From assembly GCA_017538465.1 (NCBI GenBank), contig JAFYIW010000256.1, positions 1 through 8,025 of the forward strand: 8,025 bases of DNA, in the 5' to 3' direction. Source of the DNA: Victivallales bacterium. GTDB lineage: Bacteria; Verrucomicrobiota; Lentisphaeria; Oligosphaerales; Oligosphaeraceae. The notes under the pieces were generated by a model. It was not told the DNA's origin. It saw only the letters and a list, made by a program, of their open reading frames with translations, and searched no databases. This document shows, one piece after another, positions 1-5,547 of this stretch (position 1 is its first letter; each line of letters begins with the position of its first letter). The position numbers and the translations under genes are program-made.

Positions 1-12
1 GTCGGAAAGCGA

Positions 13-34
13 AAGGCAATTTATGTTATGCCTT
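13..34. other. Short dyad upstream of the phosphodiesterase gene
   Basis: AAGGCA at 13-18 and TGCCTT at 29-34 form a perfect 6-bp inverted repeat around a 10-base AT-rich loop. It lies 38 bp upstream of the first gene's start codon. It could be an operator, part of a promoter region (the loop holds TATGTT at 23-27 region) or the tail of an upstream terminator. There is no strong T-run after it, so the role is open. Confidence 0.25.
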
Positions 35-71
35 AAGTACTTTCAGGGTTTAAGCTTGTCGGACATCCACT

Positions 72-932
72 ATGAAGAATCTACAGCGGAATCTGCTCGT
101 CACGGTGCTTGCCATCCTCTGTTGCATGGTGGTTCGGGCGGGGGAAGACCACGCTCCTGTCCAGGAAGGAATGGGGACCGTCTTCATCGCGCACCGCGGA
201 CTGATAGATGGCAGCCATGCGGAAAACACCCTGGAGGCGATTTTGTCCGCCTGCCAGTCCGAAGTCTGGGGAGTGGAGTATGATGTTCGTCTCACTCAAG
301 ATGGACGGCTGGTGGTGATTCACGACGAGACGATTGACCGGACCAGTGACGGCAAGGGCAAGGTCCGCCACCTCGCCCTGAAGGAATTGCGGGAGCATAA
401 CTTCGGCTGCCGGCGAGGGCTCTCCGGCATTCGCATCCCGGCTTTCGAGGAGGCCTTTGAGCTCTGCGAGCAGTATCACAAACACCAGATCATCGAAATC
501 AAGGATGAGGGGGCGGAGGCGTGGATGCGGGCGGCGGATCTGGTGGCGGAGATGATTCTTTCCCGCGATGCGCAGGAGAGGGCCGTCGTGGCCTCCTTCA
601 TGCCAGCGGTTCTGCAGTATGTGAAGGAGAGGCACCCCGGCATCCGGGTTCGCCTGTTTGTCGGGAAAGGCACTGCGGAAAGATGTAGCAGAAATGGCCG
701 TCTTGTCGTGGTCGCGGGGAGTGCCGAGGCGCAATGCCTGGCGGCCGTGGAATCCGTCGGGCTAAGATTCGACTGTCTCAGCGAGGACATCGTGGGGGAG
801 CTTCATCGGCGGGGATTGCTGGTGGGAGCCTGGGGAGACATCAATGGCGCCGAATGCCGGCGCCTGGCGGAGATGGGCGTTGACGACATCACCATGGAGA
901 ATTTCGGCACTCTTCACTGGGGAGGCCGATGA
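72..932 (+). CDS. Secreted glycerophosphodiester phosphodiesterase family protein
   Basis: A 286-residue protein of the GDPD family, which hydrolyses glycerophosphodiesters (deacylated phospholipids) to glycerol-3-phosphate and an alcohol with a TIM-barrel metal-dependent active site. Residues 1-23 look like a Sec signal peptide: basic start (K2, R6), hydrophobic core LLVTVLAILCCMVV, and a likely cleavage after VRA. The two Cys do not sit in a good lipobox. The catalytic landmarks are in order: HRG at 41-43, ENT at 51-53, E69 and D71 in a VEYDVRLT strand, then HDE at 84-86. IEIKDE at 141-146 matches the central barrel strand. Near the C-terminus W254 is in the expected VxxW position, but the usual ITDxP ending reads ITMENF (273-278). 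Length is normal for the single-domain family. No clear ribosome binding site precedes the ATG. A periplasmic or extracellular role in phospholipid or phosphate scavenging is inferred. The exact substrate cannot be told from sequence. Confidence 0.9.
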   Translation: MKNLQRNLLVTVLAILCCMVVRAGEDHAPVQEGMGTVFIAHRGLIDGSHAENTLEAILSACQSEVWGVEYDVRLTQDGRLVVIHDETIDRTSDGKGKVRHLALKELREHNFGCRRGLSGIRIPAFEEAFELCEQYHKHQIIEIKDEGAEAWMRAADLVAEMILSRDAQERAVVASFMPAVLQYVKERHPGIRVRLFVGKGTAERCSRNGRLVVVAGSAEAQCLAAVESVGLRFDCLSEDIVGELHRRGLLVGAWGDINGAECRRLAEMGVDDITMENFGTLHWGGR

Positions 933-1006
933 TCTCAAGTCCGGCGGGAAAAGTCCGCGCGGTCACATTTATATTGAGGGCAAAGAAATGACGGGCCGGC
1001 CTGTAA

Positions 1007-1040
1007 AGTGTCCCGTGCCAACCGGCCATGCTGGGACACT
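1007..1040 (+). other. Stem-loop between the phosphodiesterase gene and hydE
   Basis: AGTGTCCC at 1007-1014 pairs perfectly with GGGACACT at 1033-1040, and GCC/GGC within the loop could pair further. It sits 74 bp after the upstream stop codon. No U-run follows, so it is a poor intrinsic terminator by the usual rule. It may be a transcript-end stabiliser or a weak terminator. A GGCCGGCC palindrome at 994-1001 lies just before it and could pair alternatively with the CCGGCC in the loop. Confidence 0.4.
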
Positions 1041-1054
1041 GATTTCGCGTGTGA

Positions 1055-1084
1055 TTGGGAAATTGCCCCGGCAAAAATTATATT
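1055..1084 (+). promoter_or_regulatory. Candidate sigma70-type promoter for hydE with internal dyad
   Basis: TTGGGA (1055-1060) and TATATT (1079-1084) are separated by 18 bp and lie 57 bp upstream of the hydE start codon, in a locally AT-rich stretch. The spacer contains a 12-bp near-palindrome, TTGCC-CC-GGCAA (1063-1074), at a position where a repressor or activator could sit. The hexamers are only moderate matches, so this is a prediction. Confidence 0.35.
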
Positions 1085-1140
1085 AGCGGACATTTCACCA
1101 GAAGCCGAGGTGTTTTCTGTCAATTGCCTGGTCGTGAAGC

Positions 1141-2178
1141 ATGCCCGAATCCATCGTACAACAATTGCGTGAGACCCGCACCCTGCCGGACGCGGAGCTC
1201 TTCGCGTTGCTGGAGAGCCCCGCCTACGACGCGGAGCTCTTCGCGGCGGCGGACGCCGTGCGTCGCGAGCACTACGGCGACGCGGTCTTTCTGCGCGGAC
1301 TCATCGAATTCACCAACCACTGCCGCAACAACTGCTATTATTGCGGCATCCGACGCGATAATCTCAAGGTGCCGCGCTACCGCCTCACCCACGAGGATAT
1401 CTTGTCTTGCGCCAAAGAGGGCTACACGCTGGGCTACCGCACCTTCGTCTTGCAGGGCGGCGAGGACCCCTACTACACCGACGAGCGCGTCTGCGCTCTA
1501 GTCGCCGATTTGCACGCTCGCTTCCCGGATTGCGCCATCACGCTCTCGATCGGCGAGAAGCCTCGCGCGAGCTATCAGGCATTCTTCGACGCAGGTGCCC
1601 GTCGCTATCTTCTGCGCCACGAGACCGCCAGCGAGGCGCACTACGCGAAATTGCATCCCGCCGAGCTGAGCCTGGCTAACCGGAAACGGTGCCTTTGGGA
1701 TCTCAAGGGAATCGGCTATCAGGTCGGCGCGGGATTCATGGTCGGGTCCCCCTACCAGACCACCCGCGAACTGATCGCCGACCTGCGTTTCCTGCAGGAG
1801 CTCCAGCCGGACATGATTGGCATCGGGCCCTTCATCCACCATGCGGACACGCCGTTCAGGGATTTCCCCAACGGCACGCTGGAACTCACGCTGCGCCTCC
1901 TGGCTGTCCTGCGACTGATGTTCCCATACGTCCTGCTGCCCTCTACCACCGCCCTGGGGACTATCCATCCGCAGGGACGCGAACTGGGGCTGAAGGCCGG
2001 CGCGAATGTCGTGATGCCGAACCTCTCGCCCGTGGCCGTACGAGCCAAATACAAATTATACGACAACAAAATCTGCCTGGGCGAGGAGTCCGCGCAGTGC
2101 CGTGGCTGCCTGGAACGCCGAGTCGCCTCCGCCGGCTACCGCATCGTCACCGATCGAGGCGATGTGCGAAGGGGATAG
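1141..2178 (+). CDS. hydE: HydE, [FeFe]-hydrogenase H-cluster radical SAM maturase
   Basis: A 345-residue radical SAM enzyme of the HydE type. HydE works in the cytoplasm with HydG and HydF to build the 2Fe subcluster of [FeFe] hydrogenase, acting on the Fe(CO)2(CN)-cysteine complex made by HydG. The radical SAM cluster motif is CxxxCxxC at C61, C65, C68, followed by GIRRDN. The GGE-type SAM motif is GGED at 107-109 region within FVLQGGEDPYY. HETASE at 160-165 and VGSPYQT at 201-207 are typical. A second Cys triad (C312, C320, C323) sits near the C-terminus in the place of the accessory cluster seen in Thermotoga HydE. Length is normal. The related methylornithine synthase PylB and biotin synthase are less likely because of the C-terminal triad. 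No HydF, HydG or hydrogenase gene is in the window. No clear Shine-Dalgarno is seen; the ATG is chosen because the protein then begins like other HydE proteins. Confidence 0.92.
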   Translation: MPESIVQQLRETRTLPDAELFALLESPAYDAELFAAADAVRREHYGDAVFLRGLIEFTNHCRNNCYYCGIRRDNLKVPRYRLTHEDILSCAKEGYTLGYRTFVLQGGEDPYYTDERVCALVADLHARFPDCAITLSIGEKPRASYQAFFDAGARRYLLRHETASEAHYAKLHPAELSLANRKRCLWDLKGIGYQVGAGFMVGSPYQTTRELIADLRFLQELQPDMIGIGPFIHHADTPFRDFPNGTLELTLRLLAVLRLMFPYVLLPSTTALGTIHPQGRELGLKAGANVVMPNLSPVAVRAKYKLYDNKICLGEESAQCRGCLERRVASAGYRIVTDRGDVRRG

Positions 2179-2204
2179 TTTCGCACTATCGTTGTCTGCC
2201 AACA

Positions 2205-3485
2205 CTATAGCGGTCGGTGGGTGAATTTGACGCGGCCGTCGCAGTAGGGGGCGACGGTCTGGCCGGAGCCGTCCAGCAGCCACTTGTAGATGGTGAGGCC
2301 TTCGAGGCCCACGGGACCGCGCGAGTGGATTTTGCTGGTGGAGATGCCGACCTCGGCGCCAAGACCGAAGCGGAAGCCGTCCGCAAAGCGTGTGGAGGCA
2401 TTCCAGAAGACATCGGCGGAGTCCACGCGGCGCTGGAAGAGCCGGGCGGCATTTTCGTCATCGGTCACGATGGCGTCGGTGTGATGCGAGCCGAAGCGGT
2501 TGATGTGGCCAATCGCCTCAGAAATATCATTTACTATCTTTATAGACAGAATGTAATCAAGATATTCAGTTGACCAGTCCTCGGCGGTGGCTGGGAGCAA
2601 ATCCGGCACGATGGCGCGGCTGCGCTCGTCTCCGCGGAGTTCGACTTTGGCGGCTCGCAGTGCGGTGGCGAGTTGTGGCAGAAGCGCGGGTGCGGCATCT
2701 TGGTGGATGAGGAGCGTCTCGATGGTGTTGCAGGTGGCGGGGGCCTGCGTCTTGGCGTCCACGGCGATGCGGCAGGCCATCTCGGCGTTGGCGGCGCGAT
2801 CGATGTAGAGGTGGCAAAGGCCCGAGGAGTGTCCGAGCACGGGGATGGTGGTGTGCTCCATGATGTATTTCACGAAGGCGTTGGAGCCGCGCGGGACAAT
2901 CAGGTCGATGCATTCATTGAGGGCGAGCATCTCGGTGACCTCGGTGCGTGTCTCAAGCAGCTGAATCCAGTTTTCAGGGACTCCGCATTGAGCCGTGGCC
3001 TCGGCAATTACGGTGGTGAGGGCGCGGTTGGTGTGCAGCGCCTCGCTGCCGCCCTTCAGCAGGACGGCGTTGCCGCTCTTGAGACAGAGCGAGGAAATCT
3101 GCACCAGCGCGTCCGGACGGGCCTCGAAGATGATGCCGATCACGCCAATCGGACAGCTCACGCGGGAAAGCACCAGCCCCTGGTCAAGTTCGGTATGCGT
3201 GAGCACGCGCCCCAGCGGGTCGGGGAGAGCGGCCAGACTGCGCAGTCCTTCGATGACCGTCTCGCGTTTCGCATCATCGAAGACCAGGCGTTTGAGCAAT
3301 GGGGCGTCCAGGCCGTCTTCCCGTGCCTTTGCCAAGTCGCGTTCGTTGGCGGCACGGATTTCATCGGCATGCGCCGTGAGGGCCTCGGCCATCGCCAGAA
3401 GGCCCTGGTTGCGGGTTGCCAGATTGCAGTCGGCAAGCGGAATGGAGGCCTGTTTGGCCAGTTGTGCGAGGTCGAGAGTCGCCAT
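2205..3485 (-). CDS. proA: Gamma-glutamyl phosphate reductase (glutamate-5-semialdehyde dehydrogenase)
   Basis: A 426-residue ProA, the second enzyme of proline synthesis from glutamate. It reduces gamma-glutamyl phosphate to glutamate-5-semialdehyde with NADPH in the cytoplasm. Signature stretches: CPIGVIGIIFEARPD (111-125), KSGNAVLLKGGSEA (136-149), VPRGS (197-201), QAPATCNTIETLL (247-259) with catalytic Cys252, and the long conserved ending WNASTRFADGFRFGLG followed by EVGISTSKIHSRGPVG. Length matches the family. The ATG at 3485 is preferred over an in-frame ATG at 3524, whose extra 13 residues match nothing and read through a hairpin; neither has a good ribosome binding site. ProB, the kinase partner, is not adjacent. 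The gene converges on hydE, with 26 bp between the two stops and no hairpin there. A 53-bp AT-rich stretch (2521-2573) encodes residues 305-322 with unusual codons such as ATA although the protein motif is intact. Confidence 0.96.
   Translation of the reverse strand: MATLDLAQLAKQASIPLADCNLATRNQGLLAMAEALTAHADEIRAANERDLAKAREDGLDAPLLKRLVFDDAKRETVIEGLRSLAALPDPLGRVLTHTELDQGLVLSRVSCPIGVIGIIFEARPDALVQISSLCLKSGNAVLLKGGSEALHTNRALTTVIAEATAQCGVPENWIQLLETRTEVTEMLALNECIDLIVPRGSNAFVKYIMEHTTIPVLGHSSGLCHLYIDRAANAEMACRIAVDAKTQAPATCNTIETLLIHQDAAPALLPQLATALRAAKVELRGDERSRAIVPDLLPATAEDWSTEYLDYILSIKIVNDISEAIGHINRFGSHHTDAIVTDDENAARLFQRRVDSADVFWNASTRFADGFRFGLGAEVGISTSKIHSRGPVGLEGLTIYKWLLDGSGQTVAPYCDGRVKFTHRPL
2521..2573. 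other. proA: AT-rich patch inside proA
   Basis: By hand count this 53-bp stretch has 13 G/C bases (about 25%), while both flanks are far GC-richer. It is in frame and encodes the conserved strand STEYLDYILSIKIVNDIS using codons such as ATA, GTA, TCT and ACT that the rest of the gene avoids. Confidence 0.6.
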
Positions 3486-3511
3486 GGGGAATGAGGAATG
3501 AAGGTTCGGGG

Positions 3512-3552
3512 CCTGCGGCGACATGCCGCAGGGGGGGCGGGGGCGCAGCCCC
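3512..3552. other. Two adjacent GC-rich hairpins in the proA leader
   Basis: CCTGCGGC (3512-3519) pairs perfectly with GCCGCAGG (3525-3532) around GACAT. Next to it GGGGC (3540-3544) pairs with GCCCC (3548-3552) around GCA. Both lie in the 92-bp spacer between the RF-1-like gene and proA. Neither is followed by a T-run on the minus strand, so they are not standard terminators. They could shape the proA leader, end the upstream transcript, or be a dispersed palindromic element. Confidence 0.5.
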
Positions 3553-3577
3553 GTGGAATTGTAGGGTGCAACACCTC

Positions 3578-4066
3578 TTATCGATGCAACGGCGGCAGCC
3601 CCAGACGCTGGCGGGCTTGCGCGAGATGCTGCCAGGCCGTGTCATCCTTGGCGATGACACGAATGAGGTGGGAGGGGGAACAGCCGTATTCCGCCGCCGT
3701 GTCGGCGGGCTGGAAGCCGTGCCGCGCAAGGATGCTGAACAACTCGCCCAGCCACAAGGGGTATTCAGGACGACCATTGCGGGGCACTGGTTCCAGCGGG
3801 ATGGCGGGACGCGTGCCCTCGTTGTCGGGCGGAAGGGCCACGGCCAGCTCCACGCGCAACTTGGCCAGCGCGTGGGCGCGGTTGATGTGCTGCGAGCGGG
3901 TGGCGTCATCCATTGCGGCGATGCCACTTTCCAGATGGGTCACCCGCACGGCGCTGGAGGTCTTGTTGCGCTTTTGACCTCCCGGACCGGTTCCCCGGCA
4001 CAAGTCCACCCGGCAGAGCTTCTGGAGCTCCTCGTCCGACAGGGCTAGCAGGGCGGTTTTTTGCAT
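3578..4066 (-). CDS. RF-1-domain protein (peptide chain release factor-like / ArfB-like)
   Basis: A 162-residue protein carrying the catalytic domain of class I release factors without the codon-recognition domains. The motif RGTGPGGQKRNKTSSAV spans residues 24-40, with the peptidyl-tRNA-hydrolysing GGQ at 29-31, followed by VTHLESGI. Proteins of this layout (ArfB/YaeJ, PrfH and related) release nascent chains from stalled ribosomes; that role is inferred here. Residues 50-80 form the usual basic helix region ending LRVELAVAL. Instead of the Lys/Arg-rich tail by which ArfB enters the empty mRNA channel, the last 45 residues read as a predicted helix-turn-helix-like unit (DTAAEYGCSPSHLIRVI at about 122-138). 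The start is the ATG at 4066; a TTG one codon upstream is also possible. No Shine-Dalgarno is visible. It is co-directional with proA, 92 bp apart, but a functional link to proline synthesis is not expected. Confidence 0.85.
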   Translation of the reverse strand: MQKTALLALSDEELQKLCRVDLCRGTGPGGQKRNKTSSAVRVTHLESGIAAMDDATRSQHINRAHALAKLRVELAVALPPDNEGTRPAIPLEPVPRNGRPEYPLWLGELFSILARHGFQPADTAAEYGCSPSHLIRVIAKDDTAWQHLAQARQRLGLPPLHR

Positions 4067-4070
4067 CAAG

Positions 4071-4084
4071 GTGAGAGGTGAGAG
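4071..4084. repeat. Tandem 7-mer, two copies
   Basis: GTGAGAG is repeated twice head to tail just upstream of the RF-1-like gene. On the minus strand this is CTCTCAC twice, so it is the complement of a purine-rich sequence and not a ribosome binding site. It is low-complexity and its role is unknown. Confidence 0.4.
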
Positions 4085-4092
4085 GAGTTTAA

Positions 4093-4152
4093 AGTTTAAA
4101 GGGGAAAGGTAAAAGTTCTGGTCTCTTTACTTTAACCTTTACCCTTTAACCT
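4093..4152. terminator. Long AT-rich stem-loop between amidohydrolase and RF-1-like genes
   Basis: The arms 4093-4116 and 4129-4152 are inverted repeats matching at 21 of 24 positions, with a 12-base loop. Arms are made of A/G-rich and T/C-rich stretches such as TTTAAAGGGG and ACCCTTTAACC. Read on the minus strand, the hairpin follows the amidohydrolase stop by 11 bases and its distal arm runs into T-rich sequence, so it may end that transcript. A shorter 6-bp hairpin, AACCTG (4148-4153) with CAGGTT (4160-4165), overlaps the stop codon and competes for the same bases. Terminator function is inferred. Confidence 0.5.
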
Positions 4153-4163
4153 GTCTTAGCAGG

Positions 4164-4985
4164 TTAGCCTTCCACGTTTGGCAGGTTCCAGAGCTTGGCG
4201 GCGTTGGACCAGAAAATCTGGTGCTTTTCGGCCTCGGTGAGGGAGGTCTCCTGGAGTTCGCGAACGGCGTAATCCAGTGGGTTCCAAGGGGAATCGGTGC
4301 CGAAAATGACTTTCTCCACGCCGTGCTTGCGAATGATTCGCTCATACTGCTCCTGGTCGGGCATCCAGCCTTTGGCGAAGGCGGTGTCCAGATAAACGGG
4401 TGCCCCGCAGAGGTCGGACTCCACGAGATTCCAGTTCAGCCAGCCGCCGAGATGGGCGCAGATGATGACGAGTCCCGGGAAGCGCTCTGCGAGCCGCGCA
4501 TAGTCGGCGGGCCAGGAACGCTGCTCCTTCCGGAGGTACGCGATATCGCAGCCGGCATGGAAAAGGACGGGAAGTTCCTCGTCGCGGATAGTTTGCCACA
4601 TGATGTCAAATTGCGGATCCAGCGGGCGGAAGCCCTGGTATTCCGGGTGGAACTTGATACCATAGAGACCGAGCTTCTTGATGCGGTGGACCTCTTCGAG
4701 CACCATTGGCATCGGCGCATTTGGGTAGAGTCCCCCCAACGAGAGGTGTGGCCAGTGGTTAATGTCTGCCACCCAGTCATTTACCGATTTCATCTGGTGC
4801 TCGTTGGTGACCACGGGGCAGTTCATCCAGCCCGTGTAGCCGGCCTTGAGCGCGGCGGCCTCCTGGCTGGCGGCGGTGCCTTGGGTGAAGGTCGGCAGGC
4901 CATGTGCCTTTCCAATGAGGTGCTGGAGCGCACGATCGGCAATCTTGTCCGGAAAGATATGGGTATGGGAATCGAAGATTAACAT
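4164..4985 (-). CDS. Amidohydrolase family protein (COG2159-type TIM-barrel metal hydrolase)
   Basis: A 273-residue protein that starts directly with the metal-binding DSHTHIFPDKI (H7, H9), as in the amidohydrolase-2 family. Other expected ligands and motifs follow: GIKFHPEYQGF (109-119, with K111 and H113), LFHAG (141-145, H143), CAHLGG (176-181, H178) and IFGTDSPW (227-234, D231). These are the landmarks of a (beta/alpha)8 barrel with a one- or two-metal centre. Members include decarboxylases, lactonases and other hydrolases, so the substrate cannot be assigned. No signal peptide is seen; it should be cytoplasmic. The frame stays open upstream into the tRNA gene, but MLIFDSHTH is the natural family start, so the ATG at 4985 is chosen. 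It begins only 15 bp from the tRNA terminator's T-run and has no Shine-Dalgarno, so its transcription is a puzzle. A hairpin-rich spacer follows it. Confidence 0.85.
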   Translation of the reverse strand: MLIFDSHTHIFPDKIADRALQHLIGKAHGLPTFTQGTAASQEAAALKAGYTGWMNCPVVTNEHQMKSVNDWVADINHWPHLSLGGLYPNAPMPMVLEEVHRIKKLGLYGIKFHPEYQGFRPLDPQFDIMWQTIRDEELPVLFHAGCDIAYLRKEQRSWPADYARLAERFPGLVIICAHLGGWLNWNLVESDLCGAPVYLDTAFAKGWMPDQEQYERIIRKHGVEKVIFGTDSPWNPLDYAVRELQETSLTEAEKHQIFWSNAAKLWNLPNVEG

Positions 4986-5000
4986 TTTCGTTTTGCGTAC

Positions 5001-5035
5001 AAAAAAGGCCCTGACTCTCGAGCGAGAATCAGGGC
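5001..5035 (-). terminator. Intrinsic terminator of the tRNA gene
   Basis: On the minus strand the stem CCCTGATTCTC (5034-5024) pairs with GAGAGTCAGGG (5019-5009) around GCTC, with one wobble pair, and an extra G-C pair at 5035/5008. Six Ts follow (5006-5001). The hairpin begins four bases after the tRNA CCA end. It is a textbook rho-independent terminator for the tRNA transcript. Confidence 0.9.
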
Positions 5036-5038
5036 AAA

Positions 5039-5114
5039 TGGTACCGGGCATAGGACTCGGACCTATGACACGTGGATTATGATTCCACTGCTCTACCAAC
5101 TGAGCTAGCCCGGC
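5039..5114 (-). tRNA. tRNA with CAT anticodon (elongator Met, or Ile2)
   Basis: A 76-base tRNA folds cleanly with CCA encoded. From the 5' end: acceptor GCCGGGC pairs with GCCCGGT (G1-U72 wobble at the tip), T8-A9, D stem GCTC/GAGC with loop AGTTGGTA, A26, anticodon stem GTGGA/TCCAC with loop ATCATAA, variable GTGTC, T stem ATAGG/CCTAT with loop TCCGAGT, discriminator A, then CCA. The anticodon is CAT. It is not an initiator: it lacks the unpaired 1-72 C/A position and the three G-C pairs at the base of the anticodon stem. Met elongator and the lysidine-modified Ile2 tRNA share this anticodon and cannot be separated with certainty here. Two points are odd: A at position 32, and C at position 55, where nearly all tRNAs have U (pseudouridine). 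Confidence 0.93.
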
Positions 5115-5128
5115 TCGGAAAACGCTCT

Positions 5129-5156
5129 AATATAGCGATGATTTTTGAATTCGCAA
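5129..5156 (-). promoter_or_regulatory. Promoter of the tRNA gene
   Basis: On the minus strand TTGCGA (5156-5151) and TATATT (5134-5129) are 16 bp apart, a good sigma70-type match. Transcription would start about 7 bp before the mature tRNA 5' end at 5114. An AT-rich spacer sits in otherwise GC-rich sequence, and CGCT/AGCG (5123-5126 and 5134-5137) flank the -10 box as a short dyad. Confidence 0.65.
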
Positions 5157-5205
5157 ATGGCCAATGGGAAAAAGAGGGAACGATATCGCAAAATCCGCCG
5201 TGTGT

Positions 5206-5521
5206 GGCGCGGGGGAGACGCTGGCGCGGGGGGACGCGTTTGGTGTGCCGGAGGCACACCTGCCAAACCTTGCATGGTGCGTGGGGCGCGTGCGCGGGAG
5301 ACGCGTGTGGCGTGCCGGAGGCGCACCTGCCAAACCTGGCATGGTGCGCGGGGAGACGCTGGCGCGGGAGACGGGTTTGGTGTGCCGGAGGCGCACCTGC
5401 CAAACCTTGCATGGTGCGTGGGGAGACGCTGGCGCGGGGAGACGCGTTGGTGTGCCGGAGGCGCACCTGCCAAACCCTGCATGGTGCGTGGGGAGGGGCG
5501 CTGGCGCGGGGAGGGGGACGG
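5206..5521. repeat. Array of four 70-bp GC-rich palindromic repeats
   Basis: This fills most of the 433-bp gene-free gap between amrS and the tRNA gene. Four head-to-tail units have their core GGTGTGCC (or GGCGTGCC) at 5242, 5309, 5379 and 5449, giving periods of 67, 70 and 70 bp. Each unit has a core hairpin (GGTGTGCC-GGA-GGCRCACC), then CTGCCAAACC, TGCATGGTGCG and a G-rich tail containing GAGACGCTGGCGCGGG. Unit 1 pairs perfectly; units 3 and 4 have one G-U wobble if read as + strand RNA; unit 2 has one mismatch. TTTGG before and CCAAA after the core can extend the stem. Partial unit sequence also lies before unit 1 (5206-5241) and after unit 4. The array is open in several frames on both strands only because stops are rare in GC-rich sequence; I see no real gene in it. 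The same family recurs at 7931-8025. Confidence 0.9.
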
Positions 5522-5547
5522 GATTTCGCCGCAGCACAACGAGCTTT

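Noticed and set aside
23..283. An 86-codon open frame overlapping the phosphodiesterase start
   Set aside because: It overlaps the signal peptide and catalytic HRG region of a well-supported gene in another frame and has no recognisable features.
2179..2204. Bidirectional terminator between hydE and proA
   Set aside because: The 26-bp gap between the convergent stops has no inverted repeat of useful length and no T-run.
2673..3494. A 273-codon open frame on the + strand
   Set aside because: It lies fully opposite proA, whose protein is conserved along its whole length. The + strand translation has no recognisable domain.
4221..4982. A 253-codon open frame on the + strand
   Set aside because: It is the antisense shadow of the amidohydrolase gene, caused by high GC at third positions.
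4986..5099. Longer amidohydrolase starting at 5099
   Set aside because: The extension would be translated from the tRNA gene and its terminator. Family members start at the metal-binding DSHTH stretch.
5039..5114. Initiator tRNA-fMet
   Set aside because: The 1-72 position is paired (G-U) and the anticodon stem lacks the three consecutive G-C pairs of initiators.
5206..5521. Possible CRISPR array
   Set aside because: The whole 67-70 bp unit is repeated with no unique spacers, units diverge from each other, and no cas gene is nearby.
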